This document shows positions 18,597-27,202 of a stretch of 64,000 bases of DNA, piece by piece (position 1 is the first letter of the stretch; every line of letters begins with the position of its first letter). Both the position numbers and the translations under genes were made by a program. This DNA comes from Cohnella zeiphila. Its GTDB lineage: Bacteria; Bacillota; Bacilli; Paenibacillales; Paenibacillaceae. The notes beneath the pieces were generated by a model that saw only the letters and a program-made list of their open reading frames with translations, was not told the DNA's origin and did not search any database. The stretch spans positions 1-64,000 of the forward strand of contig NZ_JACJVO010000018.1 of the NCBI RefSeq assembly GCF_014212055.1. Direction: 5' to 3'.

Positions 18597-21110
18597 TTAC
18601 TTGACCAACTGCCCGCGGGTGACGCCGAGCTGGTTGGTCGCCTTCAGCTTGCGCCACACTTCGCCGCCGCCGATCCGGCCGTCCATGGCCGCGCGATAAA
18701 GCGCGAGCACTTCCAGCACTTTGCTCCCGGTCTCTTCCAGGAACTCGACCCGGTAGGAAGGGACGCCCAGCTCCATGAAATGAGAGAGATATTCCGCGCC
18801 GGACTGCTCGATCGCGTTGTAGACCGTGTTGCGGCAGCCTTCGTCGACGCGGACCGGATGGGACATGCCGATGCGGTCCTGCAAAGACGCGCGGTGCTGC
18901 TCGCAAGGACGGCCGCAGTTCGTAAAGTCGGTGCCTTCGCTCAGGAACGTGCAGTAGACGCAATGCTCGGTATGGAACATCGGCATGTGCTGGTGAATGA
19001 CCAGCTCCAGCCGGGACGTATCCGACAGGGCCAGCATATCGACCATCTGCTGAATGTTCAGGTCGTACGACGGCGTCAGCCAGTCGGCGCCCGCCTCCCG
19101 GAACAGTTCGATCGTCTTATGGTTGGAGACGTTCAGCGAGAAGTCGCCGATCAGCGCCGGGTGCTTCTCACCCGGCTTCTCCGCCCGCTCCCGCAAATAA
19201 TAGTACAGCGCGCCCGTATTGCGCACGAGCACCGCGTCCGGCTTCAGGTTCAGAATGTTGCGATGGTAGCCGTTCTCGCCCGGCATGTGGATGCGCGGGG
19301 TCGCCAGCGCGATCGGCTTGCCCGCTTCCCGGCAGATCGCGATAGCGTCCGGGAACTGCTTGATGAACTCGAAGTCGGCGTAGATCATCGACACGTCGGT
19401 CGTCACGGCCGCCTGCACCTGCTCCAGCGTGCGGCAAAGCGCCGTCAGCTTTGGCTCCGTCACGGGCTTAGCCGCTCGCCCCGCCGATGGAACAAGCCCG
19501 GCGCGCACGTTCCGCGTATAGCGCGGCGGCTGTTCGCGCAGCCGTTCGAGCTGCTCCGCCGCCTCGCGGCGAATCCGGTTCAGCTCGCTCTTCGGCACAA
19601 TGACGTCGCCTTCCAGCGCCACGGTCAGCTGCTCCAGGTAATACAGCGTTCCGCCGAGCCGTCCGAGCTGCTCTTCCAGCACTTCCCGTCCGAGCGGACG
19701 CTTCTCCGCGTGCTCCAGCGGCATCTCGGAAGATACGACAACCGTAAGGCCGCGTCCGACGTCGGTCCAGATCGTACGCAGAGGAGCACCTTCGCGCCCC
19801 TCGACCGTCACCGCGGCCGGGAACGTCCGGTACGGCTTCTCGGTCTCGAACGTGCTTCTCAGCCGCTTGTCCAGCGCCGGGTCGCTCGTCTTCCAGATCC
19901 GGTCGCCTTCATGCACCCGGCTCAAGTCGACGTCGCTGCGGCCCATCACGATCTCGATGCGCTCGCCTTCCGGCGCCTCTCCCTCGAGCTTCGCGCCGCT
20001 TTTGCGCACGTCGTACACCCGGCCGCCCTCTTCCTTCTTCGTCGGGTCGCCGGCGTCGAACACCAGGCCGTCGCCGCGTTTGAGCGGCGCCTCGATCGTG
20101 CAGACGATGCCGCCCGGCAGAATCTTCTCGACGCGTCCGAGATAAACCCCGCGGCTCTTCGGGAACGTGCCGTCCACGAGCTTCTTGTTGTTCGTCCCTT
20201 CGAGGAAGCCGTGCGTGAACCCGCGCGAGAAGCTCTGCTGCAGCTCGCGAATCTCTTCCTTCGACGGTGCGGTCTCGTCACCGTCAAACACCTTGTCGAT
20301 GGCGCGGCGATACTTGCTTACGACGTTGGCGACGTACTCCGGGCTCTTCAGCCGCCCTTCGATCTTAAACGACGTGACGCCGGCCTCGATCAGCTCCGGC
20401 ATCAGGTCGATCGCCGCCAAATCTTTCGGCGACAGCAGGTACGCGATGTCGCCCATCGGCTTGCGCTCGCCGTCGACCATCAGATCGTACGGCAGGCGGC
20501 AAGCCTGCGCGCATTCGCCGCGGTTGGCCGAGCGGCCGCCCCACACTTCGGACGTCAGGCATTGTCCGGAGTAGGAGACGCACAGCGCGCCGTGCACGAA
20601 TACCTCCATCGGCAGCTTCGCCTGCTCGCCGATCTTGCGAATCTGCTTCAGGTTATTTTCCCGGCCGAGCACGACCCGTTCCAACCCGAACGGCTTCGTG
20701 AATTCGACCGCCTCCGGCGACGTGATCGTCATCTGCGTGGAACCGTGGATCGGGAAGTCCGGCGATATCTCGCGGATCATTTTCACCAATCCCAAATCCT
20801 GCACGATGACCGCGTCCACCCCCGCCTCGATGCACGCATCCACCAGCTCGCGCGCTTCCCGGAGCTCATCCTCGAATACGAGAATGTTGAAGGTCAGAAA
20901 TCCCTTCACTCCGTACCGGCGCAAAAATCTCATGATCTCCGGCAACTCTTCCATCTTGAAATTGTTCGCGCGGGCGCGCGCGTTGAACTTCTCCACGCCG
21001 AAAAAGATCGCGTCCGCTCCGTTCGCCACCGCCGCCCGCATACACTCCCAATCGCCCGCGGGCGCCAGAAGCTCGATATCTTCACGCCGGATTCCGGCCA
21101 GGTTCGTCAT
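18597..21110 (-). CDS. U32 family peptidase with DUF3656-type C-terminal region
   Basis: 837 residues. N-terminal TIM-barrel U32 domain (IELLAPAGDWECMRAAVANGADAIFFG) with the family signature HGALCVSYSGQC and NRGECAQACRLPY; the four cysteines are known in RlhA/UbiU-type relatives to bind an iron-sulfur cluster. A long middle and C-terminal extension follows, with a second Cys-rich stretch (HCVYCTF...NCGRPC). Length and layout fit the RlhA-like branch, which in E. coli hydroxylates 23S rRNA, rather than a true collagenase. GGAGG precedes ATG21110. Monocistronic. Confidence 0.88.
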   Translation of the reverse strand: MTNLAGIRREDIELLAPAGDWECMRAAVANGADAIFFGVEKFNARARANNFKMEELPEIMRFLRRYGVKGFLTFNILVFEDELREARELVDACIEAGVDAVIVQDLGLVKMIREISPDFPIHGSTQMTITSPEAVEFTKPFGLERVVLGRENNLKQIRKIGEQAKLPMEVFVHGALCVSYSGQCLTSEVWGGRSANRGECAQACRLPYDLMVDGERKPMGDIAYLLSPKDLAAIDLMPELIEAGVTSFKIEGRLKSPEYVANVVSKYRRAIDKVFDGDETAPSKEEIRELQQSFSRGFTHGFLEGTNNKKLVDGTFPKSRGVYLGRVEKILPGGIVCTIEAPLKRGDGLVFDAGDPTKKEEGGRVYDVRKSGAKLEGEAPEGERIEIVMGRSDVDLSRVHEGDRIWKTSDPALDKRLRSTFETEKPYRTFPAAVTVEGREGAPLRTIWTDVGRGLTVVVSSEMPLEHAEKRPLGREVLEEQLGRLGGTLYYLEQLTVALEGDVIVPKSELNRIRREAAEQLERLREQPPRYTRNVRAGLVPSAGRAAKPVTEPKLTALCRTLEQVQAAVTTDVSMIYADFEFIKQFPDAIAICREAGKPIALATPRIHMPGENGYHRNILNLKPDAVLVRNTGALYYYLRERAEKPGEKHPALIGDFSLNVSNHKTIELFREAGADWLTPSYDLNIQQMVDMLALSDTSRLELVIHQHMPMFHTEHCVYCTFLSEGTDFTNCGRPCEQHRASLQDRIGMSHPVRVDEGCRNTVYNAIEQSGAEYLSHFMELGVPSYRVEFLEETGSKVLEVLALYRAAMDGRIGGGEVWRKLKATNQLGVTRGQLVK

Positions 21111-21226
21111 TTCGATGAAACCTCCATCCTGTCAACTGCCCCTAGTATACCAAACCGTGCCGGACGGGGCCAAAGAAAACAATTGGGCACGCGTCTTCCT
21201 TGAATCTTCCCGCGCAAATGAAAAGC

Positions 21227-21261
21227 GACCCTGCCGGACGATGAATCGCCGGCAAGGCCGC
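21227..21261 (-). terminator. Terminator of the DUF2759 gene
   Basis: Minus strand hairpin GCGGCCTTGCCGG...CCGGCAGGGTCGC followed by TTTTC, about 30 nt after the stop at 21294. Confidence 0.65.
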
Positions 21262-21293
21262 TTATGTAGATCGGGTCGGAGTCTTCGGCCGAA

Positions 21294-21503
21294 TTACCAG
21301 CCGCTGACCATTTTCACGTCGGCAACCAAGAAGATGACGAGCGCGACCAGGGTGAAGCCGAGGGCGAAAATGTTTTTCTTGTCCCTCGAGACCAGCAGAC
21401 GGAAAAATCCGATCGCGATGACGACCGTAAAGATGACCATGAAAACATCGAACGGAGTGAACAGACTCGTGGAACCCTCCGCCGCGTTGTCTGCCAAGAA
21501 CAT
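21294..21503 (-). CDS. DUF2759 family small membrane protein
   Basis: 69 residues with two predicted membrane segments (VFMVIFTVVIAIGFF and IFALGFTLVALVIFLVA) joined by a charged loop (SRDKKN). Looks like the short DUF2759 family of Bacillales, function unknown. ATG21503 has AAAGGAGGT 8 nt upstream; an in-frame start eight codons earlier overlaps that site and is rejected. Confidence 0.75.
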   Translation of the reverse strand: MFLADNAAEGSTSLFTPFDVFMVIFTVVIAIGFFRLLVSRDKKNIFALGFTLVALVIFLVADVKMVSGW

Positions 21504-21681
21504 GGGGGGCGACCTCCTTTTGTTCATAAGTTTCCCATTATCCTATATGTTATATTCCGGAAGGCTTGGGCGCAAGCCCGAACTTTGCGCCGTAACAACT
21601 TTGTCACACGCTTTCATTATTAATTTGGGATTAATTCGATTCCAATAGGCTGCCCGACAAGACCGGCGCCTATGTAAACTC

Positions 21682-21710
21682 TTGACAAGCGAGTGCCGCC
21701 TTCCTATCGT
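21682..21710 (+). promoter_or_regulatory. Promoter of the DinB-fold gene (TTGACA-N17-TATCGT)
   Basis: TTGACA at 21682-21687 and TATCGT at 21705-21710 are 17 bp apart, ending 14 bp before the AGGAGG of the gene at 21735. Confidence 0.65.
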
Positions 21711-21734
21711 GGAGATATTATCCAGGAGGGAATG

Positions 21735-22262
21735 ATGTCCATGAGGGAGCGTCCGGATTCGAACGAGTTTTCGGAATTTTATAAAGGATATATCGTACTC
21801 GTGCCGAAAGAAGAGGATCTGCTCGAGATTTTGCGGCGTCAAGGAGAGGATATGGAGAGCTTCCTTTCCTCGCTGACCGAGGAGCAAGCCGACTTCCGTT
21901 ACGCGGAAGGCAAGTGGAGCTTGCGCGAAGTGATCGGCCACGTCGCCGACAACGAGCGGATCATGAGCTACCGGCTGCTGCGGATCGCGCGCGGCGACGC
22001 CACGCCGCTTCCCGGCTATAATCAGGACGTTCTCATGGCGGGCGCTCCTTTCGCCCGGATGTCCCTGGCCGATATCGCCGCCGATTATGCGGCCGTGCGC
22101 CGCTCCACGCTGAGCTTGCTGCAGGCTCTGCCGGACGAAGCATGGCTGCGAACGGGTTCTGCCAACAACAGCCCGCTGTCCGCAAGGGCGATCGCCTGCG
22201 TCATCATCGGCCACGAGCTGCATCACCGCAACATCATCCGGGAGCGTTACTTGCCGAAATAA
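21735..22262 (+). CDS. DinB-superfamily protein (putative metal-dependent)
   Basis: 175 residues from ATG21735. Four-helix DinB/YfiT fold; metal-binding histidines lie in REVIGHVADNERIM and near the end in GHELHHRNIIRERYL. Such proteins include metal-dependent thiol transferases and hydrolases; the activity here is unknown. Three ATGs cluster at 21732, 21735 and 21741 after AGGAGG (21724-21729). 21735 gives 5-nt and 21741 gives 11-nt spacing, so the start is uncertain by two codons. Confidence 0.85.
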   Translation: MSMRERPDSNEFSEFYKGYIVLVPKEEDLLEILRRQGEDMESFLSSLTEEQADFRYAEGKWSLREVIGHVADNERIMSYRLLRIARGDATPLPGYNQDVLMAGAPFARMSLADIAADYAAVRRSTLSLLQALPDEAWLRTGSANNSPLSARAIACVIIGHELHHRNIIRERYLPK

Positions 22263-22344
22263 GCGAAAAGGGAACGGCCGGTCCGGCAGCAGCGCCCGCC
22301 TTTCATTGAGCCGTTTACCTGTCCGGACGGCTGTTCCAACCACC

Positions 22345-22983
22345 TTACGTTTCCCAGATCTCCTCTTTCGCCGCGGTCTCCCCCGCCTCCGGTTCCGCCC
22401 CGCATATGCCGTAAAAAAACAAATGCACCGCTTCCTCCAAGAATTTTTCGGGATCGCCGCTTTTCTGCATCAAGTCGAGGCTGGCCTGCATCTGATTGTA
22501 CATGATGCCGATGTACGTCATAATCGTCTGCGTCGATACTTTGGCCGATATTTCTCCCCTCCGTCTGCCTTCTTCGATAAACCGCTCCATGAACGGAAGG
22601 ATTCGGCTGCGGTACATTTCGTCGACTTCCCTGGCGATTTCCGAGTCGTCGATGACCAGCTGCTTGACCATCTCCGGCGAGAACGCCCTGTACATCAGCT
22701 TATCGTATTGAAGGGCATAAGAGATAACCTCCTTCATCGACGGTCCGCTGCCGATGAACTCCTCGAAATCCCGGACGGATCGGCCCACGTAATCCCGGAA
22801 CGTCTCGCGTATCAAGCCTTCCTTGCTGCCGAAGTAGTTGTAGATCGTCACCTGGGACACGCCCGCCTCCGCGGCGATGTCGGCAATGCGGATCTTCTTC
22901 GGCTCCCACGTCTGAAGCATCCGGAATACGGTGCTCTTGATCTTCTCCTTGATCCGTTCGGCCCTCTTCTCGAAACCGTTCAT
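22345..22983 (-). CDS. TetR/AcrR family repressor
   Basis: 212 residues. N-terminal helix-turn-helix (IRIADIAAEAGVSQVTIYNYFGSKEGLI) and a variable all-helical ligand domain. AGGAGA precedes ATG22983. It is divergent from an ABC transporter operon; the gap holds repeated TTTCAT/ATGAAA half-sites and the transporter promoter. It probably represses the transporter and itself. Confidence 0.88.
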   Translation of the reverse strand: MNGFEKRAERIKEKIKSTVFRMLQTWEPKKIRIADIAAEAGVSQVTIYNYFGSKEGLIRETFRDYVGRSVRDFEEFIGSGPSMKEVISYALQYDKLMYRAFSPEMVKQLVIDDSEIAREVDEMYRSRILPFMERFIEEGRRRGEISAKVSTQTIMTYIGIMYNQMQASLDLMQKSGDPEKFLEEAVHLFFYGICGAEPEAGETAAKEEIWET

Positions 22984-23045
22984 GCGTCGCTCTCCTGCCT
23001 GAGTTTAATTGATGAAATTATAACATAAATATATTTCACAACCTA

Positions 23046-23118
23046 TTGACGGGAGCTTCGGGCGGACGTATGATCATTTCATGAAATTCGCTAACGTTTT
23101 GATTTCATTAATTTCATT
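23046..23118 (+). promoter_or_regulatory. ABC transporter promoter with TTTCAT-type operator repeats
   Basis: TTGACG (23046-23051) and TATGAT (23069-23074) are 17 bp apart. Immediately downstream is the perfect palindrome ATTTCATGAAAT (23076-23087), then two direct ATTTCATT copies (around 23102 and 23111). A further TGATGAAATTA lies on the TetR side near 23010. These are candidate TetR sites overlapping the start of transcription. Confidence 0.65.
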
Positions 23119-23136
23119 CAAATGGAGGCCTTGGCT

Positions 23137-24024
23137 ATGTTGAGCGTCGAAGGGTTGACCAAGCGGTTTCCGGGCGGAAAAGGAATCGAGGACGTCACGT
23201 TTGCGGTTCGCCGAGGAGAAGTGTTCGGTTTTCTGGGGCCGAACGGTGCCGGCAAGTCGACGACGATTCGTCATATCATGGGCTTCATGAAGCCGGATCG
23301 GGGAAAGGTGACGCTGCTCGGCTTCGACACCTGGAAGGAGGGCGCGTTCCGGAAGCGGGTCGGGTATTTGCCGGGCGAGATCGCCTTTCTCGAAGGGATG
23401 AACGGCATCGGCTTCCTCGAATTCCTCGCCCGAATGCAAGGCGTGGACAGCTCGGCCAAGCGCGCCCGGCTGATCGAGCGGCTGCAGTTCGACGCGCGCA
23501 CGCCGATTCGCAAGATGTCCAAAGGAATGAAGCAGAAGGTCGGCATCGTGGCCGCCTTTATGCACGATCCCGAGTTGATCGTGCTGGATGAGCCGACGTC
23601 GGGACTCGATCCGCTGATGCAGCGGACGTTCATCGAGCTCGTGTTGGAGGAGAAAGCCCGCGGCACGACGTTCCTGATGTCGTCGCACAGCTTTCCGGAG
23701 ATCGAGCGGACGTGCGACCGGGCGGCCATCATCAAGGACGGCCGGATCGTCGCGGTCCGCGATATCGGAGAGCTGCAGTCGATGCAGCGCAAACGGATCG
23801 ACCTTACGTTCGAGCGGCCGGAAGACGCCGACCGGTTCGCCCGCAGCGAGGGGCTGCAGGTGGAAGCCCGCGACGGGAACCGCGTCTCCGTGTCGGTGTC
23901 CGGTTCGATGAGCGAGCTGATCCGGGCGGCCGCCTCCTGCTCCGCGCTCAGCCTGGATCCGGCCGCGCAAAGCCTGGAAGACGTCTTCATGCATTTCTAC
24001 GACCGCAAGGGGGAGATCCGATGA
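23137..24024 (+). CDS. ABC transporter ATP-binding protein
   Basis: 295 residues. Walker A GPNGAGKSTT, signature MSKGMKQKVG (degenerate LSGGQ, as in CcmA/NatA-type exporters), Walker B LIVLDEPTSGLDPLMQ and H-loop SSHSF. The C-terminal domain is typical of drug/antibiotic exporters. GGAGG lies 8 nt before ATG23137; an ATG 15 bases upstream overlaps it. The stop overlaps the permease start as ATGA, so the two are translationally coupled. Confidence 0.92.
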   Translation: MLSVEGLTKRFPGGKGIEDVTFAVRRGEVFGFLGPNGAGKSTTIRHIMGFMKPDRGKVTLLGFDTWKEGAFRKRVGYLPGEIAFLEGMNGIGFLEFLARMQGVDSSAKRARLIERLQFDARTPIRKMSKGMKQKVGIVAAFMHDPELIVLDEPTSGLDPLMQRTFIELVLEEKARGTTFLMSSHSFPEIERTCDRAAIIKDGRIVAVRDIGELQSMQRKRIDLTFERPEDADRFARSEGLQVEARDGNRVSVSVSGSMSELIRAAASCSALSLDPAAQSLEDVFMHFYDRKGEIR

Positions 24025-24833
24025 ACGCGCCTCTGCTGAATCAAATGTTGAAGGTTCATTCCCGCTCGTTCGGCAATTACACCTTCGGTTCCGCCTTTTA
24101 CATCCTGCTGATGTTCTGGCTTTATCCCAGCATCGCCGACAATTCGAAGGCGCTGAACGACCTGTTGGCCGCTTTTCCGGAAGGCGTGGCGCAAGCTTTC
24201 GGCTTCCAAGGCGGCTTCGGAAGCATGGAGGCGTTCATCTCCGGCGAATATTACGGGCTGCTGCTGCCGCTGATCCTGTCCATCTTCACCGTGCTGTTGT
24301 CGACGCAGCTGATGGCCCGGCTGATCGACCAAGGCTCGATGGCCTATCTGCTGTCGACTCCCGCCACTCGCGCGAAGGTAGCCTCCGCCCAGGCCCTCGT
24401 GCTGGTGTTGGGCCTGCTCATCATCATGGCCGTCACGACGGCGGCGGGCTTCGCCGGGCACGAGTGGATCATCGGCGACCGCTATCCGTTCGACGCCTCC
24501 CGCTTCCTCCGCATGAATGCGGTCGCCTGGACGCTGTTCGTCGCCGTCGGCGGCTTGTCCTTCCTGATCTCCGCTGCGTCCAACGACGAGAAGCGGGCGC
24601 TCGGCCTCTCCGGCGCGGTCGTCTTCGGCATGTACGGTCTCGATCTCATCGGCAAGATCGGCGACAGCGTGGAGTGGCTGCGCTATGTCTCCGCCTTCGC
24701 GCTCTACCGCCCCAGCGAACTGGCCGGCGGGGAAGGCCACGCGGCGCTGTCCGCAACGATTCTGCTGCTGATCGGGTTGGCGGGCTTCGCCGCCGGCATT
24801 CTGATCTTCCGGAAGCGGGATCTTCCGCTGTAA
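24021..24833 (+). CDS. ABC transporter permease (ABC-2 type)
   Basis: 270 residues with about six hydrophobic segments (FYILLMFWLYPSI, LLLPLILSIFTVLLST, ALVLVLGLLIIMAVTTAAGF, AVAWTLFVAVGGLSFLISA, a middle segment and ATILLLIGLAGFAAGILIF). No catalytic motifs. ATG24021 overlaps the ATPase stop. With the ATPase it forms an export complex under the divergent TetR; substrate unknown, drug or peptide efflux inferred. Confidence 0.88.
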   Translation: MNAPLLNQMLKVHSRSFGNYTFGSAFYILLMFWLYPSIADNSKALNDLLAAFPEGVAQAFGFQGGFGSMEAFISGEYYGLLLPLILSIFTVLLSTQLMARLIDQGSMAYLLSTPATRAKVASAQALVLVLGLLIIMAVTTAAGFAGHEWIIGDRYPFDASRFLRMNAVAWTLFVAVGGLSFLISAASNDEKRALGLSGAVVFGMYGLDLIGKIGDSVEWLRYVSAFALYRPSELAGGEGHAALSATILLLIGLAGFAAGILIFRKRDLPL

Positions 24834-24847
24834 GAGCTTCACTCCTG

Positions 24848-24887
24848 GCGCCGGCTATTCTGCCGGCGCTTTTCTGAGTTTTTTCTA
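24848..24887 (+). terminator. Terminator of the ABC transporter operon
   Basis: GCGCCGGC-TATTCT-GCCGGCGC followed by TTTT and a further T run. The remaining 24888-25102 interval shows no gene or RNA I can recognise. Confidence 0.75.
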
Positions 24888-25102
24888 TCAATCCGATTCG
24901 GCAGCAAAAATTCATGGTATAACAGTGTTACCGGCCATCCTCTCCGCCGTGGGGCTTCTCCGGGAGCATGCGACGAGGATTGTTTGAGCTGCCGCTTGCG
25001 GGGCGCGTCTCAACTTTTTGTCGACTTCCGCCGTCTATTCCGTAACAAGGTTTTCAGAAGGAAGGCCATCATTCCACATCATCTATGAGGGAGTGCCGAC
25101 TC

Positions 25103-26233
25103 GTGAAAAAATCCGCATCGTTGAAACTGCTGACCGTCGCCGCCGCCGGAACCTGCCTGCTCGCCGCATCGCCGCTCGTGTCCGCCGCCGCGGGCCTTCC
25201 GAGCGCCACGGTCGCTCCGGCTTCCTCGCAGACGGCGCAAAGCGCCGTTACGGTCACTTCCAAAGAAGTGAACGACAAGAACGATCTGTACTCGGCCAAA
25301 CTGCAAATTCCGGTACTCTCCGGCATGCAGGACTCCATCTATCAGACGAAACTCAACGAGCAGTTGGAGAGTCAGGCCATGAGCGTGCTGGACGATCTGA
25401 AAAAAACGGCGGCCGCCGATCAGGAAGCTTCCAAAACGGGCGGCTACGAGTTTCGCCCTTATGAGATGGAGATCACGTATGCCGTCAAATCGGACGGCAG
25501 CGGCCAGAACGGGACGTTCTCGCTGGTCGTCTCGACTTATACGTATACCGGAGGCGCCCATGGCTCCACCGTCGAGGATACGTACAACGTGCAGAATGCC
25601 GCGGCAGCTTCTCCGCTGACGCTGAAGCAATTGTTGGGGAGCGACTACCTGAAGCTCGCGAACGCCGCGGTGGCCGCCGAATTGAAGGCCAACCCGGACC
25701 GCTACTATCCGCAAGACGGAAGCGATGCGTTTAAGAGCATCGCGGACGATCAAAGCTTTTTCGTCAGCCAGGGAACCGTCTATCTCGTCTTTCAGCAATA
25801 CGAGATCGGCCCTTACGCGTCCGGCATCGTCGAGATCCCGGTCCAACCCGCGTCCGTGTCGGCGCAGCCGCCGAAGAAGCAATCTCTTACGCTGGCGCCG
25901 GCCGCGGCGAACAAAGCAGGCGACGCCCATTACTTCGTCGATGCGAAGGGACACGTCATGGTCCCGCTGCGGACCGTCGCTTCCAGCTTCGGCTATAAAG
26001 TATCCTGGAACAATGCGACCAAGGCGGCTCAGGTTAGTTCGGATCAAATTACGGCATCCGTCCCGCTCGGCAAAAACAGCTACGCCTTGACCGGAAAAAC
26101 GCCGATTCCCTTAACCGCCGCGTCCGTCAGCATCAGCGGAACGATCTATGTCCCGGACGACTTTTTCTCCCAAATGCTGGGCTTGAACGTGACCGAGAGC
26201 CCGACCGGAGGCAATCTGACGATTCACAACTAA
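25103..26233 (+). CDS. Secreted DUF4163/DUF3298 protein with copper-amine-oxidase-like C-terminal domain
   Basis: 376 residues from GTG25103. The signal peptide (KKSASLKLLTVAAAGTCLLAAS...SAAA) indicates export. Residues about 40-240 resemble DUF4163 plus DUF3298 as in RsiV/PdaC (FSLVVSTYTYTGGAHGSTVEDTYNV, LTLKQLLG, GSDAFKSIADDQSFFV). RsiV-type domains can bind lysozyme; whether this one does is unknown. Residues about 270-376 are a copper amine oxidase N-terminal-like wall domain (VMVPLRTVASSFGYKVSWNN). An ATG six codons upstream lacks a ribosome binding site; GAGGGAG suits GTG25103. Confidence 0.82.
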   Translation: MKKSASLKLLTVAAAGTCLLAASPLVSAAAGLPSATVAPASSQTAQSAVTVTSKEVNDKNDLYSAKLQIPVLSGMQDSIYQTKLNEQLESQAMSVLDDLKKTAAADQEASKTGGYEFRPYEMEITYAVKSDGSGQNGTFSLVVSTYTYTGGAHGSTVEDTYNVQNAAAASPLTLKQLLGSDYLKLANAAVAAELKANPDRYYPQDGSDAFKSIADDQSFFVSQGTVYLVFQQYEIGPYASGIVEIPVQPASVSAQPPKKQSLTLAPAAANKAGDAHYFVDAKGHVMVPLRTVASSFGYKVSWNNATKAAQVSSDQITASVPLGKNSYALTGKTPIPLTAASVSISGTIYVPDDFFSQMLGLNVTESPTGGNLTIHN

Positions 26234-26251
26234 AGGAACGCCGACATGCCG

Positions 26252-26306
26252 AAAAGGCCGAGACGCCGAACCGTTCCCCACGGTCAGCCGTCTCGGCCTT
26301 TCTTTG
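26252..26306. terminator. Bidirectional terminator between DUF3298 gene and rpiA
   Basis: AAAGGCCGAGACG (26253-26265) pairs with CGTCTCGGCCTTT (26289-26301), followed by TTTC on plus and flanked by A-rich bases on the other side. Located between convergent genes. Confidence 0.85.
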
Positions 26307-26317
26307 CTCGCTTGGGA

Positions 26318-26986
26318 TTATTCGAGCACGATCGCTCCGCCGGCGGTTCCGACGACGACGGCCGAGGTCATGCCGACGAACAGGCCGTTCTCGACGACGC
26401 CCGGAATGCGGTTCAGCCGAACCGACAGCTGCTCCGGATCGTCGATGGTGCCGAAGCGGCAGTCGGCGATCCAGTTGCCGTTGTCCGTCACATAGGGCCG
26501 GTCTCCGTCCATCCGCACGGCCGGATTGCCGTCCAGCGCCTTCAACGCGTTCAGCGTCAACCGCGAGCCGAACGGCACGATCTCGACCGGCAGCGGGAAC
26601 GCCCCCAGGGTCCGCACCCGCTTCGATTCGTCGACGATGACGACGAACCGGTCGCTGCTCGCGGCCAGCACTTTCTCCCGGAGAAGCGCCCCTCCCCCGC
26701 CTTTGATCAAGTTCAGCCGGTCATCCGCCTCATCCGCCCCGTCGATCGTAAGATCGAAGCGGTCGATCTCATCGAGGGATACAAGCGGAATGCCGTGTTC
26801 GCGGGCCAACTGCTCCGAACGGATCGAGCTGGCCGCCGCGCGAACGGTCAGCCCCTCACGCACCCGCTCGGCGATGCGAAGAATCGCCCAGTAGGCGGTA
26901 GAGCCCGTCCCCAAGCCGATCGTCATTCCGTCTTCGACCCATTCGACCGCCTTCTCGGCGGCGATTTTTTTCAGATTCGGTTCCAT
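26318..26986 (-). CDS. rpiA: Ribose-5-phosphate isomerase A
   Basis: 222 residues, the usual RpiA length. Interconverts ribose-5-phosphate and ribulose-5-phosphate in the pentose phosphate pathway. Motifs GLGTGSTAYWA, DLTIDGADEAD, and KGGGGALLREK (catalytic acid/lysine region) are complete. GGAACGGAG-type site precedes ATG26986. Monocistronic, downstream of uvrA on the same strand with a terminator between them. Confidence 0.95.
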   Translation of the reverse strand: MEPNLKKIAAEKAVEWVEDGMTIGLGTGSTAYWAILRIAERVREGLTVRAAASSIRSEQLAREHGIPLVSLDEIDRFDLTIDGADEADDRLNLIKGGGGALLREKVLAASSDRFVVIVDESKRVRTLGAFPLPVEIVPFGSRLTLNALKALDGNPAVRMDGDRPYVTDNGNWIADCRFGTIDDPEQLSVRLNRIPGVVENGLFVGMTSAVVVGTAGGAIVLE

Positions 26987-27106
26987 GGCGTTTCGCTCCG
27001 TTCCCTGCTCGTATTATCAGAAAGTATACTACCATTCGGTCCGAAAAGGTAGCCAAGCGAGAAGCCGGCAAACCTCATCTGCCGGTCTTTCCTCTTCGCT
27101 TACCTA

Positions 27107-27172
27107 TGAAAAAGGCGATTCCCCGGACGGATATCCGATTCGCTCGGAAATATCCCCCCGGAAAACCGCCTG
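27107..27172 (-). terminator. uvrA terminator (long hairpin)
   Basis: Minus strand: a long imperfect stem opening with GGCG and closing with CGCC, containing GGATAT/ATATCC, followed by TTTTTC. It lies about 30 nt after the uvrA stop. A second small hairpin (GCCGGCA...TGCCGGT) at 27063-27087 lies nearer rpiA. Confidence 0.75.
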
Positions 27173-27202
27173 ATTCGGAATCCGCCGTCTCCGCGTTTCC
27201 CG

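Noticed and set aside
18597..21110. True secreted collagenase
   Set aside because: No signal peptide; the cysteine signature and long C-terminal region point to the RlhA-like branch of U32.
24888..25102. A riboswitch or small RNA gene before the DUF3298 gene
   Set aside because: No conserved aptamer blocks or clear terminator-antiterminator pair could be recognised.
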